Positions 17,468 to 28,126 of a stretch of 64,000 bases of DNA are shown here, in pieces. The stretch is from SZAS-103 sp038216155. GTDB taxonomy: Bacteria; Pseudomonadota; Gammaproteobacteria; Xanthomonadales; Xanthomonadaceae. Both the position numbers and the translations under genes were made by a program. The notes below the pieces were generated by a model, which was not told the origin of the DNA, did no database searches, and saw nothing but the letters and a program-made list of their open reading frames with translations. The stretch's first letter is position 1, and every line of letters begins with the position of its first letter. The stretch spans positions 1 to 64,000 of the forward strand of contig JBBQQH010000007.1 of NCBI GenBank assembly GCA_038216155.1, given 5' to 3'.

Positions 17468-17563
17468 GGTTGATCTCCCCGGCGCAGTGCGCAGTCGTTG
17501 CAAGGTAGGTACAGGCTGCCGACAATACACTGGCACGCCCGCCCGCAGATGTGGATTGCTGTT

Positions 17564-18388
17564 ATGCCGCAAATTCTCCCGAAATTCCATCGTATCGCCT
17601 TCGCAGCCCCGGCGCTCGCGCTGGCGATGAGCGCGACCGCTGCGCCGCCGCCGCAGGATGCGATGGACGCTGCGCACCTCGCCGTCAATGCGGCCACCAA
17701 TGCGCTGGGCAATCGCTACGCGCCGCAGGAGCTATCCAGTGCGCACCGGCGGCTGGATGCAGCCGAGGCTGCGATGACCAAGCGCGACTACAAGCAGGCA
17801 CGTGCGCTGGCCGAAGAGGCGCGTGCCGATGGCGAGTTGGCCCGGGCCAAGACGCAGGCCCTGTCGGCCCGTGCGCAAATCGATGCGCGCACCCAGGAAA
17901 ATGCTGATTTGCAACATCGCCTGTTCGATCAACAGCCGCTGGACCCGGGCGGGGTGACGCCGTTGCCGATGAGCCAGCCCGACCGTTCGTTGATGCCGCC
18001 GCCGCAGCCAACTTTCACGCCGCCGCAGCCCGCAGATGGCTTGCAGACGATGCCGCCTGCTGGCGATGGCGCCAGCACTAACGCGATGCGCGATGCTGGT
18101 ACTTCGACCGGCGCGCTCACCGCACAATCGAGCGGCTTCGCGCCGGTTGAGCCGGCTCCGCTGCCGCTGGATCCGATGGCGGCGCCTGCCGACCGACGCG
18201 ATTACGACCAACGCGGCCCAGACCAACGCGGCCCAGATCAACGCGGCCCAGACCAACGCGGCCCAGATCAACGCGGCCCAGATCAACGCGGCCCAGATCA
18301 ACGCGATTCAGATTCATCCAATCCGACCCAGTTCGACCCTGAGGCAGACGATCCGGACGCGGGCAATCAGCCGGAGCTGGTGCGATGA
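17564..18388 (+). CDS. DUF4398-type exported protein with DQRGP tandem repeat
   Basis: About 274 codons from ATG 17564; ATG 17549 is an alternative. A signal peptide (residues 1-27, AMSATAAPPP) is followed by a helical DUF4398-like region (AHLAVNAATNALGNRYAPQELSSAHRRLDAAEAAMTKRDY...), then a Pro-rich linker and seven pentapeptides DQRGP near the C-terminus. It probably sits in the periplasm or is outer-membrane linked. The stop overlaps the start of the OmpA-like gene by 4 bp, so the two products are likely partners. The repeat number may vary between strains. Confidence 0.82.
   Translation: MPQILPKFHRIAFAAPALALAMSATAAPPPQDAMDAAHLAVNAATNALGNRYAPQELSSAHRRLDAAEAAMTKRDYKQARALAEEARADGELARAKTQALSARAQIDARTQENADLQHRLFDQQPLDPGGVTPLPMSQPDRSLMPPPQPTFTPPQPADGLQTMPPAGDGASTNAMRDAGTSTGALTAQSSGFAPVEPAPLPLDPMAAPADRRDYDQRGPDQRGPDQRGPDQRGPDQRGPDQRGPDQRDSDSSNPTQFDPEADDPDAGNQPELVR
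18206..18310 (+). repeat. 15-bp tandem repeat (7 units) inside a coding region
   Basis: Seven direct 15-bp units (GAYCAACGCGGCCCA), the first six intact and the last degenerate (ATTCA ending). They encode DQRGP. Unit length is a multiple of three, so slippage changes repeat number without breaking the frame. Confidence 0.95.
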
Positions 18389-19338
18389 GTCGCCGCGGAC
18401 TGTTGACCCTCACCGTGCTGCTGGGCGTGGCCTTTGCCAGTGCCTACGCCAAGGACGATCCCAATCTTCAGCGGCTGCGTACACAGCTTGCACAGCTGGA
18501 AGGCGATCCATCCATGGGCGAACTGGCCGATGGCGATCGACTGCGCGCGCATCAGGCGTTGGACGAGTTGGCAGCGGCGCATTCGTGGCAGCGCGAGCAT
18601 GCGCTGTACATTGCAGAACGCCGAGTCGCCACCGCGCAGTTCGAGGCCCAAGCCGAGCTGGCCGCACGCCAGCTAGAGCAGTTGGACCACGAGCACGACC
18701 GCATCCTGCTGGAAGCCAGCCGTCTGGACGCAGCGCGCGCCCGCGCTCGTGCCGATCGGCTTGCGATGCAGAACCAGGCACGCGAGGAGGCCGACCAACG
18801 CGCGCAGGCCGAGCAGGAGGCACAGTCGCAGGCCGCGGCCGGCATGGCAGAAACCGAGTCCGAGCAAACCGAAGTGATCGCCGCCGCCCGCGCCCGCGCC
18901 GCCGAGCTCGCGCGCCAGGAAGCTGCCTTGAAGGCCGGAGCGCCGATCCCCGCCGCATCGCCGGCGCTCCCAACCCACGATCCACGCGGGCAAAGCCGGC
19001 TGTTGGCCGGTACCGCATTTGGTTCGGGCCAGACCGTGCTGCTACCGGGCGCGAAGACGCAGTTGCGCGCGATCGTTGCCTTCGTGCAGGCCTCGCCGTC
19101 GGCCCGGGTGCGGATCGAGGGCTACACCGACAGCCAAGGCAGCGCGGACAGCAACCTCAGGCTGTCGCAGCAACGCGCCGATGCGGTGCGTGACGCGCTG
19201 GTCGCGGCGGGCGTCAGGGCTGCACGCATCGAGGCGGTCGGGCTGGGTGCAGAACGACCAATTGCCGACAACAAGACCGCGGCTGGCCGCGGTCGCAACC
19301 GGCGGGTCGAAGTGATCGTGCTGCGGGCCGCACGCTGA
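18385..19338 (+). CDS. OmpA-family peptidoglycan-binding protein with coiled-coil
   Basis: 317 codons. Signal peptide 1-22 (ASAYAKDD), then a long charged Ala/Glu/Gln-rich helical region (about 60-190) like DUF4398/coiled-coil proteins, then a C-terminal OmpA domain (about 205-317): GTAFGSGQTVLLPGAKTQLR, RVRIEGYTDSQGSADSNLRLSQQRADAVRDAL, AVGLGAERPIADNKTAAGRGRNRRVEV. The TDSQG and NRRVEV segments bind diaminopimelate in this family. It likely tethers envelope structures to peptidoglycan. It overlaps the upstream gene by 4 bp. Confidence 0.9.
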   Translation: MSRRGLLTLTVLLGVAFASAYAKDDPNLQRLRTQLAQLEGDPSMGELADGDRLRAHQALDELAAAHSWQREHALYIAERRVATAQFEAQAELAARQLEQLDHEHDRILLEASRLDAARARARADRLAMQNQAREEADQRAQAEQEAQSQAAAGMAETESEQTEVIAAARARAAELARQEAALKAGAPIPAASPALPTHDPRGQSRLLAGTAFGSGQTVLLPGAKTQLRAIVAFVQASPSARVRIEGYTDSQGSADSNLRLSQQRADAVRDALVAAGVRAARIEAVGLGAERPIADNKTAAGRGRNRRVEVIVLRAAR

Positions 19339-19722
19339 TCTCACTAGATATCTCACCGTGAATGAGACGGTCCTGCCGGCCGTTTCAAACATTTTGCGGC
19401 ATGGCTTGCGGGCCGACAGCGAGACGAGTAGGGTTCTAGTCCCATGCCTACAGATCGTGCATGGTCCAGCGATAACGTGCCGATGACCGAAGACTCACCA
19501 ACGCAGCGTGCCGCCACAAACATCGTGGTGCGGCGCGCACCCGGAAAGGATGTCGACGACATCGCGGGCGCAGGAGCGGGTGGGGGAGCGCAACCAGTCA
19601 TCGAAACCAATCGCACTGGAGTTCAGCCGCACGCAATACCGCTGCACGCACATTGGTTCAACCCGCAACGCCTCGCCCAGCAATGGTCGGGGCGTTTGCA
19701 TTTCTGACGTAACGGAGGCGCC
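19339..19722. other. 384-bp stretch without a supported gene
   Basis: An 87-codon frame at 19444-19707 exists but shows no recognisable fold, signal or ribosome-binding site and has repetitive Gly/Ala content. The only clear element is the Shine-Dalgarno GGAGG just before 19723. Confidence 0.5.
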
Positions 19723-19944
19723 ATGTTCGAGACTCAACCACGCGATGAGCTGGATGCAATCCTGAGAGCTGATTCCGAGTTCCGCCAGCTGTACCACCGG
19801 CATCGCGAGCTGGACAAGCGCGTGCTGGATGCCGAGCTGGGCGTGTTGCCGCTGGACGACAACACCCTGGGCCGGATGAAGCGCGAAAAGTTGCAGACCA
19901 AGGACCGGCTGACCCAGATGTTCGCGCACAAAAACGCGCATTGA
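19723..19944 (+). CDS. YdcH/DUF465-family small protein
   Basis: 73 codons with GGAGG at 19713-19717. Short helical-hairpin protein: FRQLYHRHRELDKRVLDAELGVLPLDDNTLGRMKREKLQTKDRLTQM. The H-x-x-L-D-x-x-V ... D-D-x-x-L-x-x-L-K-x-x-K-L-x-x-K-D pattern is that of DUF465. Cytoplasmic, biochemical role unknown. It stands alone between the OmpA-like gene and cbs. Confidence 0.85.
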   Translation: MFETQPRDELDAILRADSEFRQLYHRHRELDKRVLDAELGVLPLDDNTLGRMKREKLQTKDRLTQMFAHKNAH

Positions 19945-20177
19945 TGCATTGATCGCTGCACGGTCGACGCCTCGACGTCGACCCACCGACTTCACCGCGG
20001 GCGGCGGCGGCTTATCCTCGTCGGCTGCCGCCGCCCGCACCTACTTGCATTTCGCAACGCGCGTAGCATCCACCGGTTCTGGGAATGCGCAGTGCCGACG
20101 CGTTCCGACGCCATCGCCGACGCTGCTAGAATTGACCGTTGCCTCCGGGCTTGCGCCGCCACGCGGCTTCGATGGTC

Positions 20178-21548
<1,371 letters not shown>

Positions 21549-21644
21549 AACAGCTTGGGACCTGGATTGATTCCGGGCCTCACATAGAGATGCGGTTGTG
21601 AGGCGAGCCGCCGGGATTTGTTCCTGCATGCCGAGTGAAGCCGG

Positions 21645-22724
21645 ATGAAAGTCGCTGACGCGACGCACGCGAACAACAATTTCGATGCCGTCCGGGTTTT
21701 AGCAGCCGCGGCAGTGATTTTTGGACACGCGCATCCGTTGTCCGGCCAGCCAGACCTTGGCGTTCTTGGAAATGCGACTGGAACTCTAGCGGTCAAGATT
21801 TTCTTTATTATCAGTGGGTATCTCGTCGCTCGAAGCTGGGCGCGGGATCCAAGCCCGATCAGATATTTGCAGAAGCGGTGCCTGCGTATTTTTCCGGCAT
21901 TGCTGTGGGTGTTGTTGCTCACCGTATTCGTTCTTGGTCCGCTATTCACCACGGTCGGGCTCTCCACCTATTTCACCGATCCGGGGACATGGCGTTACCT
22001 CGGATACAACTTGGCCCTGTATCCGGATTACAACCTGCCGGGGGTGTTCGCGCAGAATGTCTATCCCGCTGCGGTCAACGGTTCCCTTTGGAGTCTTCCG
22101 GTCGAATTTGCGATGTACTTGCTTTTTCCGGTGATCTACGCGGCAACCCGGGTGACGCGCTCCAATCGATTTCTTATCGTTTTTGCGATCGCGTTCTGTG
22201 CCGCAAGCCTCTACTGGGTCAGGATAGCCAAGCCGGATACTCCGGTCGTTCTGTACGGAACCAGCTTGACGTATGCGCTGGATGTTGGACCCTACTTTTT
22301 TCTCGGCGCAGTCTTTGCAGTCACGCGATTGCATCGCCTGCTGGACCCGGTGATCGCCCTGTTCGCAATCGGCTTGGTGGCGTTTTTTCAACCGAGCGGC
22401 GCAGTGTCGTCCGAGGTCGTGTTGTTTGTTCTTGCACCCTATTGCGTGCTTGCGTTCGCGAACGCGTCCACGCCTGTGCTCCGCAGTGCAGGCCGCCATG
22501 GCGACCTTTCGTATGGATTGTATCTATACGGGTTTCCGGTGCAGCAAGCATTATTCAGCTTGTTTGGCCCGGTGATGACGCCGGTCCAGAATGCGGTCTG
22601 CGCGCTGGTTATCGCCGCACTGTTCGCGTTTGTGTCATGGCATCTTGTCGAGAGGCGTGCGCTGGCACTCAAACCGGTATCACCATCGAGGCGGTTGGCG
22701 ATTCCCCCCGCTCCGGCGATTTAA
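21645..22724 (+). CDS. Acyltransferase 3 (OafA/YrhL-like) membrane protein
   Basis: 359 codons. Integral membrane O-acyltransferase with about ten TM segments. It begins with NNNFDAVRVLAAAAVIFGHAHPL (conserved His) and carries FFIISGYLVARSW and RIFPALLWVLLL; later NGSLWSLPVEFAMYLLFP and HGDLSYGLYLYGFPVQQ are also family-typical. It probably acetylates lipopolysaccharide or exopolysaccharide sugars. Codon choice is less G/C-biased than in cbs and the gamma enzyme on either side, and it splits what is usually an adjacent pair, so it may be an insertion by transfer. Confidence 0.88.
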   Translation: MKVADATHANNNFDAVRVLAAAAVIFGHAHPLSGQPDLGVLGNATGTLAVKIFFIISGYLVARSWARDPSPIRYLQKRCLRIFPALLWVLLLTVFVLGPLFTTVGLSTYFTDPGTWRYLGYNLALYPDYNLPGVFAQNVYPAAVNGSLWSLPVEFAMYLLFPVIYAATRVTRSNRFLIVFAIAFCAASLYWVRIAKPDTPVVLYGTSLTYALDVGPYFFLGAVFAVTRLHRLLDPVIALFAIGLVAFFQPSGAVSSEVVLFVLAPYCVLAFANASTPVLRSAGRHGDLSYGLYLYGFPVQQALFSLFGPVMTPVQNAVCALVIAALFAFVSWHLVERRALALKPVSPSRRLAIPPAPAI

Positions 22725-22959
22725 AGATTCACGTTGTTGACGCCTAACCACTGGACTGCGACCATTTCCAGCAGACCGGCCAAGCCTAGGTACTGTCTGC
22801 AGGATCGGCGCAGAGGCCGCCGTCTCCCAACCACTGCGCGCAACCCGCAAACGTTCTATCAGCATCAAGCTGCATCGACTTCATGTTCTGCGCCTATCAA
22901 GCGCTGCAAGGATCCTTCCTTCCCGCGTGTAGGTAAATCATCTCTCTGGACCGGCAACT

Positions 22960-24126
<1,167 letters not shown>

Positions 24127-24173
24127 CGGCACGTTGCGAAGCACACGCATGGCGCGCTGTTAGCGCTGACATC

Positions 24174-25031
24174 GTGGTCAATAAAACTCCTCTCGCACAT
24201 CCGGCAGCGCCGGTGCTCGACGCCTCCGCGGCGGGGATGTTGCGCGCGTTGTTTTTGCACCGCCGCCTCGTTTTACAACTGGTGCGACGCGACATTCTCG
24301 GTCGCTACCAAGGCTCGTTTTTCGGCGTGGCTTGGTCGCTGGTTACACCGCTGCTGATGTTGGCGGTGTACACGTTTGTGTTCTCGGTGGTGTTCGGCGC
24401 GCGCTGGGGTACGGCCTCGCAGCAGGGCGGCAAGCTGGTGTTTGCGGTGGTGCTGTTTGCCGGCATGCTGGTGTTTAATTTGTTTGGCGAAACCATCAAT
24501 CGCGCACCGACGTTGATCCTCGCCAACGCCAACTACGTCAAGCGCGTGATTTTTCCACTGGAAGTGCTGCCCCTGGTGGCGCTACTCACTTCTCTGTTCC
24601 ACGCCGCGATCGCGCTGCTGGCGTGGGCGGTGATCGCGATTTTCGTGTTGCACGGCTTGCCATGGACCATCGTGCTGCTGCCGCTGGTGCTGGTGCCGTT
24701 GCTGCTGGGCACACTGGGCGTGAGCTGGATGCTGGCATCGCTCGGCGTGTATGCGCGCGACATTGGACAGGTGACGTCGATCCTGACCATGGCGCTGCTG
24801 TTCCTGTCGCCGATTTTTTTCCCGCTGAGCGCGGTGCCCGTGAGGTTTCGCGCGGTAGTGATGCTCAATCCGATGAGCTTTATCATCGAATCCGCGCGCG
24901 GTGTGTTGATTGACGGGCATCCGCCGGACTGGCTGATTTTGGGCGCGTTCTGGATCGGTAGTGCATTGATTGCGTGGCTGGGCTGGTGGTGGTTCCAGAA
25001 GACGCGCGAGGGCTTTGCTGATGTCCTCTGA
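24174..25031 (+). CDS. wzm: Polysaccharide ABC exporter permease (Wzm-like)
   Basis: 285 codons from GTG 24174. ABC-2 type permease with six TM segments. RRDILGRYQGSFFGVAWSLVTPLLMLAVYTFVF is the family N-terminal signature, and LSPIFFPLSAVPVRFRAVVMLNPMSFIIES the C-terminal one. It exports undecaprenyl-linked O-antigen or similar glycans with the ATPase encoded next, whose start it overlaps by 11 bp. This is the first gene of the surface-polysaccharide cluster. Confidence 0.92.
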   Translation: MVNKTPLAHPAAPVLDASAAGMLRALFLHRRLVLQLVRRDILGRYQGSFFGVAWSLVTPLLMLAVYTFVFSVVFGARWGTASQQGGKLVFAVVLFAGMLVFNLFGETINRAPTLILANANYVKRVIFPLEVLPLVALLTSLFHAAIALLAWAVIAIFVLHGLPWTIVLLPLVLVPLLLGTLGVSWMLASLGVYARDIGQVTSILTMALLFLSPIFFPLSAVPVRFRAVVMLNPMSFIIESARGVLIDGHPPDWLILGAFWIGSALIAWLGWWWFQKTREGFADVL

Positions 25032-26466
25032 GCCGTTGATCGCACAAGCTGACAGCGAGGCTGCGATCCGCATCGATGCGGTCAGCAAATGCTATCCCGT
25101 CTACGACCGCCCGTTCGATCGTTTACGTCAGTTCGTTGCGCCGCGCGCCGCGCGCGTGTTGCGGCGGCCTTCAAAGATGCATTACCGCGAATACTGGGCG
25201 CTGCGCGAGATCAGTTGCGAAATTCGTCGCGGCGAACAGATCGGTATCGTCGGTCGCAACGGCGCCGGCAAGTCGACCTTGTTGCAGATCATCTGTGGCA
25301 CGCTGGCGCCGACCACCGGCAATGTCAGCGTGAATGGCCGCATCGCGGCATTGCTGGAGCTGGGCGCCGGCTTCAATCCCGAATTCACCGGACGCGAGAA
25401 TGTGCTGCTCAATGCCAGCATTCTTGGCCTGACCGAAGCCGAAATCGACGCTCGCTTCGATCCGATCCTGGCGTTCGCCGACATCGGCGAGTTCATCGAG
25501 CAGCCGGTCAAGACCTATTCCAGCGGCATGTACATGCGGCTCGCGTTTGCGGTGGCGATCCACGTAACGCCGGATATTCTGGTAGTCGATGAAGCGTTGT
25601 CGGTCGGTGACGAGGCGTTTCAGCGCAAATGTTTCGCACGCATCCGCCGCATCCGCGACGATGGTGGCACCGTGCTGTTTGTCTCGCATTCGGCCGGCAC
25701 CGTGGCCGAAGTTTGTGATCGCGCAATCCTTCTCGATCGCGGCGAGCTGCTCGCGATCGGCAACACCCGCGACGTCCTCGCGCGATACCAGAAACTGCTG
25801 TACGCGCCGGCCGACAAGGCACTGGAAGTGCGCGAGTGGATCGTGTCGCATCCGCCGGGCGAGAGCGATGATCTTCCGCCGGCAGTTGCCGAGGCCGATG
25901 CGCACATCGCGATTTCTACTTCGGTAACAGCGACTCCCGGCGACGACGAGTCCGCCGATGCTGCGCGCGATGGCGATCCGGCGTGGCTCGATGTCGGCCT
26001 GCGTGCCGCCACGGGCGTGGCGTACCCGCAGCGTGGCGCGTCGATCGGCGCACCGCGGGTGGAAACATCGCAGGGCCGCGTGGTCAATGTATTGACGCCG
26101 GGCCGCGAGTACGTCTATTTGTATCCGGTGAGTTTCGAGCGCGACCAGGTCGGAGTACGCTTCGGCATGATGGTCAAGACCGTCGCCGGTGTGGAACTGG
26201 GCGGGGCGGCCAGTGCGCCGGACGGGCAGGGTATGGACTTGATCAAGGCGGGCACCACGGCGCTGGCGCGGTTTCGCTTCCGCTGCTTGCTGGCGCCGGG
26301 GACTTACTTCATGAATGCGGGCATCGTCGGGCTGGACGGTGAGACCGAGCAATATCTGGCCCGGGAAATCGATGTGCTGATGATTCGGGTCGCGGCCGAC
26401 GCGCAGCGCCTCGCCACCGGACTGGTCAACCTGGACGTGCGCCCGGAGATCGAATTACATGGCTAA
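25021..26466 (+). CDS. wzt: Polysaccharide ABC exporter ATPase with C-terminal glycan-binding domain (Wzt-like)
   Basis: 481 codons from ATG 25021. Walker A GIVGRNGAGKST (about residues 75-86), signature YSSGMYMRLAFAVAI, Walker B DILVVDEALSVGD, switch His in FVSHSAGTV. Residues about 340-481 form an extra beta-rich domain as in Wzt proteins that recognise the capped non-reducing end of the glycan (AYPQRGASIGAPRVETSQGR ... GLDGETEQYLARE). It overlaps the permease by 11 bp and the sulfotransferase gene by 8 bp. Confidence 0.93.
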   Translation: MSSEPLIAQADSEAAIRIDAVSKCYPVYDRPFDRLRQFVAPRAARVLRRPSKMHYREYWALREISCEIRRGEQIGIVGRNGAGKSTLLQIICGTLAPTTGNVSVNGRIAALLELGAGFNPEFTGRENVLLNASILGLTEAEIDARFDPILAFADIGEFIEQPVKTYSSGMYMRLAFAVAIHVTPDILVVDEALSVGDEAFQRKCFARIRRIRDDGGTVLFVSHSAGTVAEVCDRAILLDRGELLAIGNTRDVLARYQKLLYAPADKALEVREWIVSHPPGESDDLPPAVAEADAHIAISTSVTATPGDDESADAARDGDPAWLDVGLRAATGVAYPQRGASIGAPRVETSQGRVVNVLTPGREYVYLYPVSFERDQVGVRFGMMVKTVAGVELGGAASAPDGQGMDLIKAGTTALARFRFRCLLAPGTYFMNAGIVGLDGETEQYLAREIDVLMIRVAADAQRLATGLVNLDVRPEIELHG

Positions 26467-28126
26467 GCGCGAGACAACTGCCGCACCCAAATCTGCTGCA
26501 TCCAAATCTACGGCGTCCAAATCTACGGCGTCAACGCCTGCCGCAACCAAACCTGCCGCATCCAAGTCTGTCGTGCCTGCACCGCCGCCGTTTGCCGGCG
26601 ACGCGGTGCTAGTGCTTGGCATGCATCGCAGCGGAACCTCGGCCATTACCGGCGCGCTGGGCGTGCTCGAGGTGCCACTGGGTTCGCGCCTGATCGATGC
26701 TGGCCCGGACAACCCTGGCGGCTATTGGGAGCAACGCGACGCGGTGTTGTTGGACGAGCAATTGCTGCACGCACTGGGTAGCGACTGGGACGATCCGACG
26801 CCACTGCCCGAGAGTTGGCTCGATGGCGAACCCGCGACCGTGGCCGCCGCCGCCATCCGCGCATTGGTTGGCGATGAATTTTCCGGCAAATCCTTGTGGG
26901 CGTTGAAGGATCCGCGCCTGTGCCGGTTACTGCCGCTGTGGCGGCGCGAACTGCTGGCGCTCGGCGTACAGCCGTCGGTGGTACTGGTGTTGCGACATCC
27001 TGATGAGATTGCGGCCTCGCTGCGTCGGCGTGATGCGCTGCCGGCGACGATCGCGCACCTGCTGACGATCCGTTATCTGCTCGATGCCGAACGCGCCAGC
27101 CGCGGCCTGTCGCGATCGGTGGCCAGCTACGATCGTGTGCTGGAGGAGCCTGCCACCGCGTTTGCGCGAATCGCGGTCGATCTGGCGTTGCTGTGGCCGC
27201 AACCGCCGGATCGCGTGCTGCCCAAGCTCGATGCGTTTCTGGATCCGGAATCGCGTCACCACCGCGAACAGATGCTGGACTCCGCCGCGCGCGATGTGGC
27301 GGGGTTGGATTCGCCATTCCGCGCCTCCGCACTCGAATTGCACGCCTTGCTGGAACAAGGGGTGTTCGATGCGGCGGGTATCGCGCGTCTTGATGCGTTT
27401 GCCGAGCAGTTCGAGAAGGATCTTTCCGAGGACTCGACACTGCTGCAACGGCTCTACGACGAATGCAAACTGCGTCGCGACATGCGCGAAAACCTGCGCC
27501 AGCGCGTTGCCCAGACGCAGGTGCAGCTGCAAACGCAATTGCAGGAAACCGAGGCCGCGCAACAGCGCGCCGAGACATTGTCGATGCAACGTGCGGACGA
27601 GCTGGCGCAAGTCACCAAGCGGCTGCAACAAGCCGACGCGATGTTGGCAAAGCACGAGGCCGAATTGAAGACACTGGACGCTGCGTTGAGCGCCTCGCAA
27701 CAGGCGCAGACGCAACGTGAAGACGAGTCGCGCCAGCGACTGGCGGATGCCGAACGACTCGATCGAACGTTAGCCGAAGCCCACAAAGCACAAGTCGAGG
27801 CGAGCCAGCTGGCGATAGAACGCATGGCACAAGTCGAGCGGCTGGACGCCGCGTTGGCTGATGCGCAACAGCTCGCAGAACAACGCCTGCACCAACTCGG
27901 CGAGCTCGACGCGCAGCTGGGCGCAACCCAGGCCGGCCTGGCGCACGCCGAATCGCTGTGCGCCGAGCGCGAGCGCGTTATTGAGCAACTCAACTCCGAG
28001 CTTGCCAGTGAGCGTCAACGCATCGGCAGCAGCTCGCAAGACGCGACCGCCCCGCAAGGCTGGAGCCCGTTCCGCGCGCTTGCGCGCTGGTGGCGCAGAC
28101 GAGGCGGGTCGGACGGTTCCGATTGA
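26459..28126 (+). CDS. Sulfotransferase-like protein with long C-terminal coiled coil
   Basis: 555 codons. After a Lys/Ala/Thr-rich N-terminal linker (residues 1-45, from a 15-bp DNA repeat), the PAPS-binding loop GMHRSGTSAITG (54-65) and the 3'-phosphate motif LRHPDEIAASLRRRD are visible, with NPGGYWE and DPRLCRLLPLW segments of bacterial sulfotransferases. Residues about 330-520 are a Gln/Glu/Ala-rich heptad region predicted as a coiled coil, then a basic tail (RWWRRRGG). Fusion of a chain-modifying domain to a coiled coil next to Wzm/Wzt recalls chain-length terminators such as WbdD, whose coiled coil acts as a ruler. That parallel is inference. Confidence 0.82.
   Translation: MAKRETTAAPKSAASKSTASKSTASTPAATKPAASKSVVPAPPPFAGDAVLVLGMHRSGTSAITGALGVLEVPLGSRLIDAGPDNPGGYWEQRDAVLLDEQLLHALGSDWDDPTPLPESWLDGEPATVAAAAIRALVGDEFSGKSLWALKDPRLCRLLPLWRRELLALGVQPSVVLVLRHPDEIAASLRRRDALPATIAHLLTIRYLLDAERASRGLSRSVASYDRVLEEPATAFARIAVDLALLWPQPPDRVLPKLDAFLDPESRHHREQMLDSAARDVAGLDSPFRASALELHALLEQGVFDAAGIARLDAFAEQFEKDLSEDSTLLQRLYDECKLRRDMRENLRQRVAQTQVQLQTQLQETEAAQQRAETLSMQRADELAQVTKRLQQADAMLAKHEAELKTLDAALSASQQAQTQREDESRQRLADAERLDRTLAEAHKAQVEASQLAIERMAQVERLDAALADAQQLAEQRLHQLGELDAQLGATQAGLAHAESLCAERERVIEQLNSELASERQRIGSSSQDATAPQGWSPFRALARWWRRRGGSDGSD
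26487..26576 (+). repeat. 15-bp tandem repeat (6 units) in the sulfotransferase linker
   Basis: Six 15-bp units around CCAAATCTACGGCGT, the second and third identical, the later ones diverged. They encode the K-S-T-A-S type linker at residues 10-39. Confidence 0.85.

Noticed and set aside
19495..20040. 181-codon minus-strand frame over the DUF465 gene
   Set aside because: No recognisable motif, and it covers the well-supported small gene with a good ribosome-binding site.
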